64,000 bases of DNA from Fischerella sp. JS2 (GTDB lineage Bacteria > Cyanobacteriota > Cyanobacteriia > Cyanobacteriales > Nostocaceae), in NCBI RefSeq assembly GCF_032393985.1, contig NZ_CP135918.1:3658001-3722000 (forward strand). Reading direction: 5' to 3'. Shown here one piece after another: positions 18,683 to 26,098 of the stretch (position 1 is the first letter of the stretch; every line of letters begins with the position of its first letter). The notes below the pieces were generated by a model. The model was not told the origin of the DNA and did no database searches. It saw only the letters and a list, made by a program, of their open reading frames with translations. The position numbers and the translations under genes are program-made.

Positions 18683-20353
18683 ATGAATTTTGCTCTTCCC
18701 AGTTTGACCGCTAGCCAGATGTTCGGGCAAAAAACAATTCGACCAATTGGTGCTGCCATTTTGAGTGGTATTGCTTTCTTCCAGGATACTCTGATTGCTA
18801 TTGACTCTCCTAAAGGGTATCTGCTGCAAATAGATCCTGCCACTGACAACACAAAAATTCTCAATCCTCACCAAAGCAGGGAATTTACAGACGTCACTGG
18901 TTTGGCAATTTGGGAAGATACTCTCTGGGTGACAAGGGGTAACAGTGTTTATTTATGTAAATGGAATTCTTGGGGGCTGGAACATTTTGTTACCTTACCT
19001 TACCCTGCTAATGGCATTGCTGTTTGGGAATCAGCTGTCTATGTCAGTTGCCAAAAATTGGGAGATATCGTAATTTTTAATCGCCATACCCGCAAAGAAA
19101 TTACCAGATTTTATGCTCCTGGTGTGGGGGTAGAAAATTTGGCTGTGACTGATGAAATTCTTTGGGCTTGCGATGCAACAGAACAAAGCGTTTACTGCAT
19201 GGATCGAGCTACAGGGGAAGTTAAATTTAGTGTATTAACACCGTTTGAATCTCCTACAGGCATAGCAGTACAAACTGATAAAAACACAGGTCAACAAACT
19301 CTCTATATTGCCTACGCTTCTGAAGAACCTTATGTACGCGATAACCCAAATGCTGACCCTAATCATGAGCTAGCATATCGCGATCGCACGTTTATTCACC
19401 CACTTCAATATCGTTATTTCTTAGAAAAGCGCTACGCTCTTTCTAATGGCTATCTAATTGAAATGTCCTATGTGGAAGAAATAGCGCCGATTGAAGAGGT
19501 TTACTTACAAGACCTAGAATGGCGTATTGCCCTACCAAGCGACACAGATCGTCAAAAGGTTAAGCATGTAGAACCTGTGGGACTGCCTTTTACGGAAGAA
19601 ATCATTGATGGACAACGGGTGGCTGTGTTCAAATTTGATGCCCTGACCCCCGGTGAACGACACATGTTTGGCTGGAAGGCGATGTTAGAAGTCCGAGGTA
19701 TCAAATATCGTCTCACTCCAGCAGATGTAGAAGATATTCCGGAATTATCGCCAGAATACCAAAGCCGTTATCTCGTAGATAATGATGAATTGGCAATGGA
19801 TACTACCATTGTTCGTCGTGCTGCCCAAGAAGCAATTGGTACAGAAACCAATTTGCTGCGGAAAATGTATAGTATCCGTAATTATGTTTACGATCAGCTA
19901 AGTTATGGTATTAAACCTTACATTGATACTCCAGATCGAGTATTAGAAAGAGGTGTTGGTTCTTGTGGTGAATATGTAGGTGTGTTGCTGGCTTTGTGTC
20001 GTTTAAATGGCATAGCTTGTCGCACTGTCGGACGCTACAAATGTCCTACCTACGCAGAACACCAACACGTTCCCCTGCAACCAGATTACAATCATGTATG
20101 GTTAGAATTCTACATCCCTGGTTTCGGTTGGTTACCAATGGAATCTAACCCTGATGATATTGGTAATAATGGCCCCTATCCTACACGGTTTTTTATGGGT
20201 TTGTGCTGGTATCACATTGAAATTGGTAAAGGCATTCCCTTTGAAACTATAACTAGTAAAGGTGTAAGGCTGACCAAAGAAGAAATTTCCATTGGTGAGT
20301 TGGCAATTAATCATATTCGCTTCACCATTTTAGGAGAGTTACCACCGTTTTAG
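18683..20353 (+). CDS. Beta-propeller/transglutaminase-like fusion protein
   Basis: 556-residue cytosolic protein. The N-terminal about 210 residues resemble an NHL/SMP-30-type propeller (repeats such as VTGLAIWEDTLWVT, NGIAVWESAVYVS, VENLAVTDEILWA). The C-terminal part is a transglutaminase/protease-like domain: Cys428 in GVGSCGEYVGVLLALC, His471 in YNHVWLEFYIPGFGW, and an Asp or Asn in MESNPDD. This is the Cys-His-Asp triad of the family. Such domains cleave or cross-link peptides; no substrate can be assigned. The domain pairing is uncommon in my experience. It reads away from the P-type ATPase gene, with which it shares the upstream gap. Confidence 0.82.
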   Translation: MNFALPSLTASQMFGQKTIRPIGAAILSGIAFFQDTLIAIDSPKGYLLQIDPATDNTKILNPHQSREFTDVTGLAIWEDTLWVTRGNSVYLCKWNSWGLEHFVTLPYPANGIAVWESAVYVSCQKLGDIVIFNRHTRKEITRFYAPGVGVENLAVTDEILWACDATEQSVYCMDRATGEVKFSVLTPFESPTGIAVQTDKNTGQQTLYIAYASEEPYVRDNPNADPNHELAYRDRTFIHPLQYRYFLEKRYALSNGYLIEMSYVEEIAPIEEVYLQDLEWRIALPSDTDRQKVKHVEPVGLPFTEEIIDGQRVAVFKFDALTPGERHMFGWKAMLEVRGIKYRLTPADVEDIPELSPEYQSRYLVDNDELAMDTTIVRRAAQEAIGTETNLLRKMYSIRNYVYDQLSYGIKPYIDTPDRVLERGVGSCGEYVGVLLALCRLNGIACRTVGRYKCPTYAEHQHVPLQPDYNHVWLEFYIPGFGWLPMESNPDDIGNNGPYPTRFFMGLCWYHIEIGKGIPFETITSKGVRLTKEEISIGELAINHIRFTILGELPPF

Positions 20354-20380
20354 CTAACTCTCAAACCCACGAATCTATAA

Positions 20381-20460
20381 CCTCACCCTCGCTTTTTGCT
20401 ACGCAAAAATCTTTCCCTCTCCTTACCAAGGAGAGGGATGTCCCTTAGGACAGGGTGAGG
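20381..20460. repeat. 80-bp hairpin repeat, CCTCACCC...GGGTGAGG
   Basis: Outer arms CCTCACCCT and AGGGTGAGG, inner palindrome CCCTCTCCTTACCAAGGAGA. This class of dispersed palindrome is common in cyanobacterial genomes. It lies 27 bp after the transglutaminase gene and may double as its terminator. Confidence 0.7.
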
Positions 20461-20709
20461 TTTTGAGCAACTTTTGGGTAATCCGATTACTTGTGTATAC
20501 ACCGTAGGATCTCGAAGAGGGTGACGTTAGGCGGGTGGGGCTATCTGCCCTTAAACATTTTTTGATTTGGTATAACTTTACTGATATATGTAAAGCATCA
20601 TCGGAAATGCTGCAATTTGAGTTTGTAGCTGATTCTATTCCTGTAAAAGTGAGCTTTACTCTTTTTTTATTAAATTTATGAAACTAGAGATATCTAGTCA
20701 ATTGTTGAT

Positions 20710-21182
20710 ATGGGGTGTGAGAGTTTTCGGCATAGCTACACTGACGTAAAACAGGCTTTAATTTAGGCATTCCCATTAATACGTTTTTACGACTGTCAAC
20801 AAAAGTTGGGGTAGATGTGGGAGTTTCTGCTCCTAATACGCCTGTAGCTACAGCACCTAAAGCTGATGATTTCTTTATTTAGGCTGAGGATAAGTATAAC
20901 AAGGGAGACTATGAAGGAGCGATCGCTGATTACACTCAAGCAATTCGTCTCAATCCTAACTTAGCCCAAGCTTACTACAACCGGGGTGCAACCCGCTACT
21001 ATTTGAGAGACAAGCAAGGGGCTATAACTGATTACAACACTGCTATCAAAATTAATCCCAACTATACCAATGCCTACTACAACCGGGGTGTAGCCCGCAG
21101 AGAATTGGGAGACAATCAAGGGGCAGTAGCCGATTTACAGAAAGCTGCTGAACTGTTTCGACAACAAGGAAATACACAGTGA
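20710..21182 (+). pseudogene. Trypsin-like protease/TPR protein, broken
   Basis: The recognisable order is SYTDVKQAL, then after a one-base shift NLGIPINTFLRLSTKVGVDV, a linker PVATAPKADDFFI, an in-frame TAG at 20880-20882, and two to three TPR units (AEDKYNKGDYEGAIADYTQA, AYYNRGATRYYLRDKQGAI, AYYNRGVARRELGDNQGAV). The LGIPINTF block fits the end of the trypsin-like domain of cyanobacterial protease-TPR proteins. The protease core is missing, a frameshift lies near 20760 and a probable CAG to TAG change interrupts the linker. The flanking 20461-20709 and 21183-21440 hold nothing I recognise. Confidence 0.75.
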
Positions 21183-21440
21183 TACCAAAAAACGCTGGGG
21201 GTGATTAGATACTATCAGCAGTAAACAGGTGGAAGGGGAAAGAAGCATTAGGAAGGTGGTGCGTAGACACGCAGTAGCTTATCGTCAGACATCGCTTTTC
21301 AGATTCTCTATGATTGTGCGATCTGGTTTGGAAGGGACATCGCAAATGTTCAAAAACCCGCCTGCGATTCAAATCGCAGTCTAATAGCTAATGTCTGCTG
21401 AAGCAGACTGTTTGATTTGTTTGAGTGCAATTGATCACGC

Positions 21441-21608
21441 TTGAAACAAGAAATTTCCAGGTTGAAACGAGAAATTTCCAGGTTGAAACGAGAAATTTCT
21501 AGGTTGAAACGAGAAATTTCTAGGTTGAAACAAGAAAATTCCAGGTTGAAACAAGAAATTTCCAGGTTGGGACGAGAACATTCTCACCTGAAACAAGAAA
21601 TTCCGAGT
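21441..21608 (+). repeat. 21-bp tandem repeat, eight units, encodes heptads
   Basis: Eight consecutive 21-bp units of the type TTGAAACGAGAAATTTCCAG(G), the first six nearly identical, the last two degenerate. One frame reads seven-residue heptads LKREISR over and over and would form a strong coiled coil. The frame opens only with TTG at 21441 right after an in-frame TGA and ends at 21626, so a real gene is doubtful. Confidence 0.85.
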
Positions 21609-21635
21609 TCAGAACTTGAAACTTGACGTAAAACA

Positions 21636-21668
21636 AGATCCCCAACTTTTTTAAAAAGTCGGGGATCT
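21636..21668. terminator. Hairpin AGATCCCC...GGGGATCT
   Basis: AGATCCCCaACTTTTT and AAAAAGTcGGGGATCT form a near-perfect stem around a short T/A centre. This resembles a dispersed cyanobacterial hairpin and may act as a terminator for anything read through the tandem repeat. Confidence 0.55.
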
Positions 21669-21721
21669 ACATGTTTATGGGGAGATGTGCGATCGCGTCT
21701 TAAATTATCCTGTGGTTGTGC

Positions 21722-21805
21722 GATCACCATTCACACTCACAAAAAAGCGATCGCGTTTAGTGGAGGATGTGGGATCGCCATTCACACTCACAAAAAAGCG
21801 ATCGC
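21722..21805. repeat. Two 33-bp direct repeats containing HIP1
   Basis: Copies at 21722-21754 and 21773-21805 differ in one base, share CATTCACACTCACAAAAAAG and end in GCGATCGC (HIP1). Spacing is 51 bp. They lie just 3' of the PIN-domain gene. Confidence 0.8.
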
Positions 21806-21821
21806 ACCTTGCAAATAAAAT

Positions 21822-22253
21822 CTACACTGTTACTGGGTCAACTACTACAATCCCTTCTACTACATAGCGAGCGAAATCTCTAGTATTAAATGTCAATATA
21901 TGAGTTACACCGTTTGCTTTCATGCTAGCAACAAGGCGAGCATCATGTACTTGCACGCCTGATACACTGTATGTAACCACAGGTGTATCAGGTAATAATG
22001 GAAACAGACGCTCAATCCGTTGTAGCATTCGTTTTACATCTGTAGGGGTCAAGCCAAAACCATTTTTTGCTATGGGTCTTGTAGCGACGTTCCAAAATTC
22101 GATACAGTTTTGTGATGAAATATATAGTGTGTGTTTCTCAGTTCGTAGTTTTCGTATTGCAGTTCTTACGACTGGGTATTGTGGATCAGTGCGAAAAATA
22201 AAACGCAACAGAACGTTAGTATCTATAAGGATGCTCCTCGTAAATACCCTCAC
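21822..22253 (-). CDS. PIN domain ribonuclease, VapC-like toxin
   Basis: 143-residue PIN domain protein, the RNase toxin component of VapBC-type modules, which cleaves tRNA or mRNA using Mg2+ held by acidic residues. Asp11 in ILIDTNVLLRF, a Glu in SQNCIEFWNV, and Asp residues in VHDARLVASM and ILTFNTRDFARY fit the PIN acidic set. The only plausible start is GTG 22253; no in-frame ATG lies upstream. It overlaps the preceding gene by 38 bp, typical for a translationally coupled antitoxin-toxin pair. No sign of decay. Confidence 0.87.
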   Translation of the reverse strand: MRVFTRSILIDTNVLLRFIFRTDPQYPVVRTAIRKLRTEKHTLYISSQNCIEFWNVATRPIAKNGFGLTPTDVKRMLQRIERLFPLLPDTPVVTYSVSGVQVHDARLVASMKANGVTHILTFNTRDFARYVVEGIVVVDPVTV

Positions 22254-22509
22254 GACTCACTGCATAATCTGATAATGGAAGTGCATCTGATCCAACACAA
22301 GCTGCAAAATCGTCAGCTAATTGGTCAGCAATTATCTCAAATTCATCATCATGAATTTCAGTATCTGTTTTTTGTCTTAGTAATACTTCTACTGTTGGTG
22401 CAAACGCATCAGCCAATAGCTGTCGAATGCTTTGGGCGTCGTGACGTGCGATACTTTCTCGTAGTTTTTGCTCTAATTCAGGTGATAATTGCAGGGTTAT
22501 GGTCGTCAT
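22216..22509 (-). CDS. Putative antitoxin partner of the PIN protein
   Basis: 97-residue acidic protein starting MTTITLQLSPELEQKLRESI, an N-terminal stretch that resembles ribbon-helix-helix or related antitoxin proteins, followed by ARHDAQSIRQLLADAF. The C-terminal region EIHDDEFEIIADQLADDFAA is acidic, as expected for the toxin-neutralising part. The frame opens ten codons earlier, but ATG 22509 has the more plausible N-terminus. It overlaps the PIN gene by 38 bp in another frame. The antitoxin role is inferred from position and size; the family was not recognised with certainty. Confidence 0.75.
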   Translation of the reverse strand: MTTITLQLSPELEQKLRESIARHDAQSIRQLLADAFAPTVEVLLRQKTDTEIHDDEFEIIADQLADDFAACVGSDALPLSDYAVSREGIYEEHPYRY

Positions 22510-22635
22510 AGTTCGGTTGGGATGAACTTTGTTACACATCGATATTATTGATCATATCAACAACGAAAACATACAGACTTTGCAGTTTCGTGACAGATTT
22601 CGAGCGATCGCAAGTCTGATTTTTCCTTATTCAAA

Positions 22636-23463
22636 CTAGACTGTTTGCGAAGCCTTAAAAGCAGAAAATTCACATATAGAATTAAATGGGCAAAATCGAC
22701 AGTGATAGCCAGGATTGGGCGGAAATATTTGACTAAATTTCTGAGTCTGTTGCTGATATTTTTGCAAATCTTGTTGGTGTTTTTGAGCAATACTAGCTAA
22801 CTCAAACTCTATCAAATCTAATTCACTTCTATTAACACTAATTAACTCCGATTTTTTAGAAAATTCTAAATTATAAAAGGAAGCTATAGCTTTATGTTTA
22901 GGGTAAAGATAACGAGCGGCTAAAAGATAAACTAATGCCTGACGACGGTCAAAAGCAGATTTACCAGTTTTAAAATCTAAAATATGTAAATTACCTGAAG
23001 ATTCAATAAAAATACAGTCCATCGCCGCATAGAGGCGGAAACAATAATGCTTTTGATCAATTAATATTGGTTTGGGAAATCCTTCATCACCACGGGTTAA
23101 CAAGACAATACGTTTCCCTGAAAGCAATGGGTCATCGTGATATTTCTTCAAAATTTGCAGCACACGCTGTTGCACTTCACTAGGTGAATTGCTCAATCTC
23201 AGTAGTTCAGCAACTTTTTCTACGCCGTCTGATTGATTTAATAGATATCTGTGGTGATGAAATTCATAAACACCTTTTTGTGCTAGCAAGCCTATACGCT
23301 GGGATGCTGTAACTTTTGTCAGCAATGCTCTAACTTGGGGTTCGTGTTGGCGTGCTTTAATATACCCCCGTCTCATTTGACAATGCCAACGTTGTTGCCC
23401 AGATGCTGGGGCAATTAGAGACCAAAGATGATAACTGGCAAAAGGTCGCTCGGGGGTTGACAT
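22636..23463 (-). CDS. PD-(D/E)XK nuclease family protein (RecB/Cas4-like)
   Basis: 275-residue nuclease-like protein. The core motif is AAMDCIFIESSGNLHILDFKTGK, giving the D...D-x-K active site (here DFK) of PD-(D/E)XK enzymes of the RecB/AddB/Cas4 type. The C-terminal CRFCPFNSIC, together with an N-terminal Cys in WHCQMRRGYI, could hold a 4Fe-4S cluster as in AddB and Cas4. No CRISPR array or cas gene is near, so it is more likely a stand-alone repair or defence nuclease common in cyanobacteria. Start ATG 23463; sits alone on the minus strand after the toxin pair. Confidence 0.85.
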   Translation of the reverse strand: MSTPERPFASYHLWSLIAPASGQQRWHCQMRRGYIKARQHEPQVRALLTKVTASQRIGLLAQKGVYEFHHHRYLLNQSDGVEKVAELLRLSNSPSEVQQRVLQILKKYHDDPLLSGKRIVLLTRGDEGFPKPILIDQKHYCFRLYAAMDCIFIESSGNLHILDFKTGKSAFDRRQALVYLLAARYLYPKHKAIASFYNLEFSKKSELISVNRSELDLIEFELASIAQKHQQDLQKYQQQTQKFSQIFPPNPGYHCRFCPFNSICEFSAFKASQTV

Positions 23464-23994
23464 TACTTAGTAACTGTGAGAAAAAAGACGGGGAATAATA
23501 TTTAGCTACATAGGCTTCACTTGTTTGCTAGCCAAGTGGCTAACCGCACTGCCATTCATAGTTATGGCAGATTCTGCTTAGACGGTAAAAATTGCTGAGC
23601 TTCATTGTGCAATGCTAGTAGTAAGTGACAAAACTCGTTACTGAAATTCAGCTTCGAGCATTAAAATTTACTACTGATAGCCATAACCCAGCATCTGAGT
23701 ATGGGATTAAATATATCCTTGACTGTGTTTTTGTTGCCACTCTAGAAATTACTAAATACCATTGTAAGCTTACCTCCAGTGAGAAAGGTGGGGGCTTTTG
23801 TACATCGACATCTAGAGCGAATGTTTGCAGTAGCCTTGTTTTGATAAAGTTTTACAACAGCAATTTCGACCTATACCTTACAAATAGTTAAATTTGTTAT
23901 CTAAATATTAATAGATGGCTCAATAAAAATAATTACCACTTTTCTATAATCGTGTGGAGAAAGTCTTTGCTTTAGCAATTTGTCGCAAATCACC
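23464..23994. other. Intergenic region
   Basis: 531 bp between divergent genes. Short open frames exist but none looks coding. AT-rich; no tRNA or clear regulatory structure seen. It must carry the promoters of both neighbours. Confidence 0.5.
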
Positions 23995-24273
23995 ATGAAA
24001 ACCTTTGCTGCCCTATTGACAATAATAGTTCTAGCTTTTTGGATAATGGCTGTTGCCCTTCTCTCAGTACAAAACGCTACGCCAGTATCTTTACAATTTT
24101 TAGGCTTTCGATCCATTCAACTTCCAGTAGGCTTATTACTGGCTTTGTGTGCCAGTGTAGGCATGATTGCCATGTCACTGCTACAGCCATTGTGGAGGTT
24201 AACTGGTTCTAAGCAAAGTTATTCTCCGAGACAAGATGACGTGGAATTTTTTGTCGATGAGGAAGATTTTTGA
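23995..24273 (+). CDS. LapA/DUF1049 domain membrane protein
   Basis: 92-residue protein with two transmembrane helices: residues about 3-27 (FAALLTIIVLAFWIMAVALL) and about 43-66 (LPVGLLLALCASVGMIAMSL), joined by the SVQNATPVSLQFLGF loop. This VQN..P....F pattern is characteristic of DUF1049/LapA proteins, which in other bacteria help assemble the cell envelope. The C-terminal tail is acidic (DDVEFFVDEEDF) and cytoplasmic. The ATG at 23995 is chosen over a TTG five codons earlier. Convergent with plsC, 34 bp away. Confidence 0.88.
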   Translation: MKTFAALLTIIVLAFWIMAVALLSVQNATPVSLQFLGFRSIQLPVGLLLALCASVGMIAMSLLQPLWRLTGSKQSYSPRQDDVEFFVDEEDF

Positions 24274-24275
24274 AT

Positions 24276-24301
24276 CAGTTATCAGTTATCAGTTATCAGT
24301 G
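24276..24301. repeat. 7-mer tandem repeat AGTTATC
   Basis: About three copies of CAGTTAT between the convergent LapA and plsC genes, a simple cyanobacterial short tandem repeat. Confidence 0.7.
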
Positions 24302-24307
24302 AAGAAA

Positions 24308-24946
24308 TTATCGCCCTAGTTCATGGAGGGCATTAATTGCTGTAGCACACTTTTGTGTTAATGTTTCTAACTCTTCTTTATCTGTAGAACAGGGGGAAGC
24401 AATCAACTCACCAATTCTCACTGTTATGGGAACTGCACGAGGGATCACCACACCTTTTTCTTCTATTGCTTGTGTACCCCACAAACAAACTGGTAACAGT
24501 GGTGCTTTGGCTTTGGCAGCGATCAACGCTGCGCCTCGTTTTGGATCTGTGATGCGTCCATCAGGAGTGCGAGTACCATGTAAGAAAATACCGACAGCCC
24601 AACCTTCATTCAGATATTTTAAGGCCGCACGAATAGCAGTGCGATCGCTTGTTCCTCGACTGACTGGGTAAGCACCATATAACTCAATGGCTTGTTTTAA
24701 AACTGGAATTTTAAAAAGTTCTTCTTTGGCCATGTATGCTACAGGACGGCGTACACAGTTGGAAACTATCGGTGGGTCATAATTACTAGCATGATTGCTG
24801 ACTACTACCAAAGGCCCACTTAAGGGGACATTTTCTGCACCATAAACCTTGCCCCGAAAGTAAACATGTAGCATCGGACTAACAACAGACCACTTAAAGG
24901 CTTGATAGAGTAAAAGACTGGCTAACGGTTCGCGGTTTTTGCCCAC
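24308..24946 (-). CDS. plsC: 1-acyl-sn-glycerol-3-phosphate acyltransferase (PlsC)
   Basis: Membrane-associated acyltransferase that adds the second acyl chain to lysophosphatidic acid in phospholipid and glycolipid synthesis. 212 residues. Motif I is SNHASNYDPP (NHx4D), motif II YPVSRGTSDR, and motif III FLHGTRTPDG, where HGTR replaces the usual EGTR. Start is GTG 24946 (VGKNREPLASLLLYQ). In many cyanobacteria plsC directly follows plsX-fabH-fabD; here it is on the same strand as those genes but separated by 2.3 kb holding Uma2, a MITE and an S41 peptidase gene. Confidence 0.92.
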   Translation of the reverse strand: MGKNREPLASLLLYQAFKWSVVSPMLHVYFRGKVYGAENVPLSGPLVVVSNHASNYDPPIVSNCVRRPVAYMAKEELFKIPVLKQAIELYGAYPVSRGTSDRTAIRAALKYLNEGWAVGIFLHGTRTPDGRITDPKRGAALIAAKAKAPLLPVCLWGTQAIEEKGVVIPRAVPITVRIGELIASPCSTDKEELETLTQKCATAINALHELGR

Positions 24947-24975
24947 AGAAGATAATTGAAATCAGACAAAATTAA

Positions 24976-25025
24976 GGATAAGCGATCGCCACTACTTTTG
25001 ATCGTTAAAGTTAATTACTGGATAA
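24976..25025 (+). repeat. Direct repeat copy 1 (partner 25956-26005)
   Basis: GGATAAGCGATCGCCACTAC, then TTGATCGTTAAAGTTA and TTACTGGATAA. It matches 25956-26005 with only a few base differences at an exact offset of 980 bp, and weaker similarity extends about 20 bp further upstream. Confidence 0.9.
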
Positions 25026-25074
25026 ATTACTAGTTTCTCGACTCAAGCATGAAGCTGCGACAACTGCAATTGTC

Positions 25075-25623
25075 TTATGCTGACGCGAAAAGTTTCTCAA
25101 TCGAGACTTCAATATCTGAAAATGCTAATGGTATGATTTTCCCTTCACTGATTGTCTGCTCTTTCAAATACTTGCCGTCTTGAGGTTCTCGAAACACAAT
25201 AACTTTTTTAGTGGATAGACTTAAAATCCAGTACTCTTGAATTCCAGCCTTTGCATAGATAGATGCTTTAACCTCTAAATCTTTCTTCAAGCTTGTTTTT
25301 GCAACTTCTATAATCCAGAAGATATCTCTAGGGGCAGGATGACGATCATTATAGGCAGACTCTGGAAGACGCACAATCGCTATGTCAGGTTCAGGTTCAG
25401 AATCAGATAGCGTCACAGGGCCATTGAAGCGAACGTCAGCCCTATCTGATAGTAACTCCTCTAAGTATTTTGCACCTCGTCTAGCAGTGGTGTAGTGAAT
25501 TGGAGTTTCTGGACTCATTTCTACAATTTCACCCTCTAGCAATTCTACATGACGACCATGCAGAATGCCTGCCTCAATCATGCGATGATAGTCGTCCACA
25601 GACCACTTAGCTAGAGTTTTCAT
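25075..25623 (-). CDS. Uma2 family endonuclease (DUF820)
   Basis: 182-residue member of the Uma2/DUF820 family, which is expanded in cyanobacteria and has a PD-(D/E)XK restriction-like fold. Family marks are the N-terminal DYHRMIEAGILHGRHVELLE, the EIVEMSPETPIH block, EPEPDIAIVRLPES (acid residue) and IFWIIEVAKTSLKKDLEVKA (E-x-K active site). Physiological role unknown. The gene is flanked by two 50-bp direct repeats 980 bp apart, as if it moved in or was captured between them. Start ATG 25623. Confidence 0.93.
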   Translation of the reverse strand: MKTLAKWSVDDYHRMIEAGILHGRHVELLEGEIVEMSPETPIHYTTARRGAKYLEELLSDRADVRFNGPVTLSDSEPEPDIAIVRLPESAYNDRHPAPRDIFWIIEVAKTSLKKDLEVKASIYAKAGIQEYWILSLSTKKVIVFREPQDGKYLKEQTISEGKIIPLAFSDIEVSIEKLFASA

Positions 25624-25692
25624 AGCAGAATTGTGTACATTCTTGTGATCAATCTAGCTCAATTTTATAGTTTCTTGGTTGGGAAGTGCCTA

Positions 25693-25844
25693 AGAAGATG
25701 TCTGAGAAGTATTAAATATTTCTTTTGATCCCCCCTAGCCCCCCTTGAAAAGGGGGGAAATTATCTCAAAGTCCCCCTTTTAAGGGGGATTTAGGGGGAT
25801 CTACAAGTCTTAAATACAACACCAAAAAGTTTTCAGACATCCTC
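25693..25844. mobile_element. MITE, about 152 bp, TA-flanked, with GATGTCTGA inverted ends
   Basis: The ends AGAAGATGTCTGAGAAGT and (inverted) GAGGATGTCTGAAAACTT are complementary in type and flanked by TA on both sides. The interior consists of two C/G hairpins (CCCCCTTTTAAGGGGGATTT and CCCCTTGAAAAGGGG). No coding capacity. TA flanks and ends fit IS630/Tc1-type transposition in trans. Confidence 0.78.
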
Positions 25845-25955
25845 TAATCTATATAAAACTCTTGGACAGTAAAACATCTATATATTACAGTTGTGCGATC
25901 GCTTTTACCTAAACTAACTGAGTAAGTATCGTTAAATAATTCAGACAGAATTTGA

Positions 25956-26005
25956 AGATAAGCGATCGCCACTACTGTTGATCGTTAAAGTTAGTTACTG
26001 GATAA
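25956..26005 (+). repeat. Direct repeat copy 2 (partner 24976-25025)
   Basis: Near-identical to 24976-25025 and including a HIP1 site. Its right edge lies six bases from the attC-like structure at 26012. Confidence 0.9.
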
Positions 26006-26011
26006 CGACCC

Positions 26012-26086
26012 AGCTAACTGGCGGTAGGTAACCTTTGCATCTTCATCAGGATCTTTCGTCCGTCCGGTTCAGCGTCCTTGTTAGGT
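26012..26086 (-). other. attC-like recombination site downstream of S41 gene
   Basis: On the minus strand the 75-bp segment starts ACCTAAC and ends GTTAGCT, outer arms complementary in six of seven bases. Inner blocks AAGGACGCTGAACC and GGTTACCTACCGCCA pair partially (GGTT/AACC, imperfect CG-rich part). This is the layout of an integron attC (R''-L''-loop-L'-R'). The pairing is imperfect, so the call is moderate. Confidence 0.45.
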
Positions 26087-26098
26087 CACTCGTTGACA

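Noticed and set aside
21441-21608. CRISPR-like array (repeats with GTTGAAAC)
   Set aside because: The period is 21 bp with no unique spacers; every unit is nearly identical, and no cas genes are near. It is a simple tandem repeat.
22636-23463. Cas4 nuclease
   Set aside because: It has the DxK core and Cys residues like Cas4, but there is no CRISPR array or other cas gene, so a general RecB-like nuclease is the safer call.
23625-23891. Small gene on the plus strand
   Set aside because: No good start or ribosome site, odd composition, and no recognised similarity.
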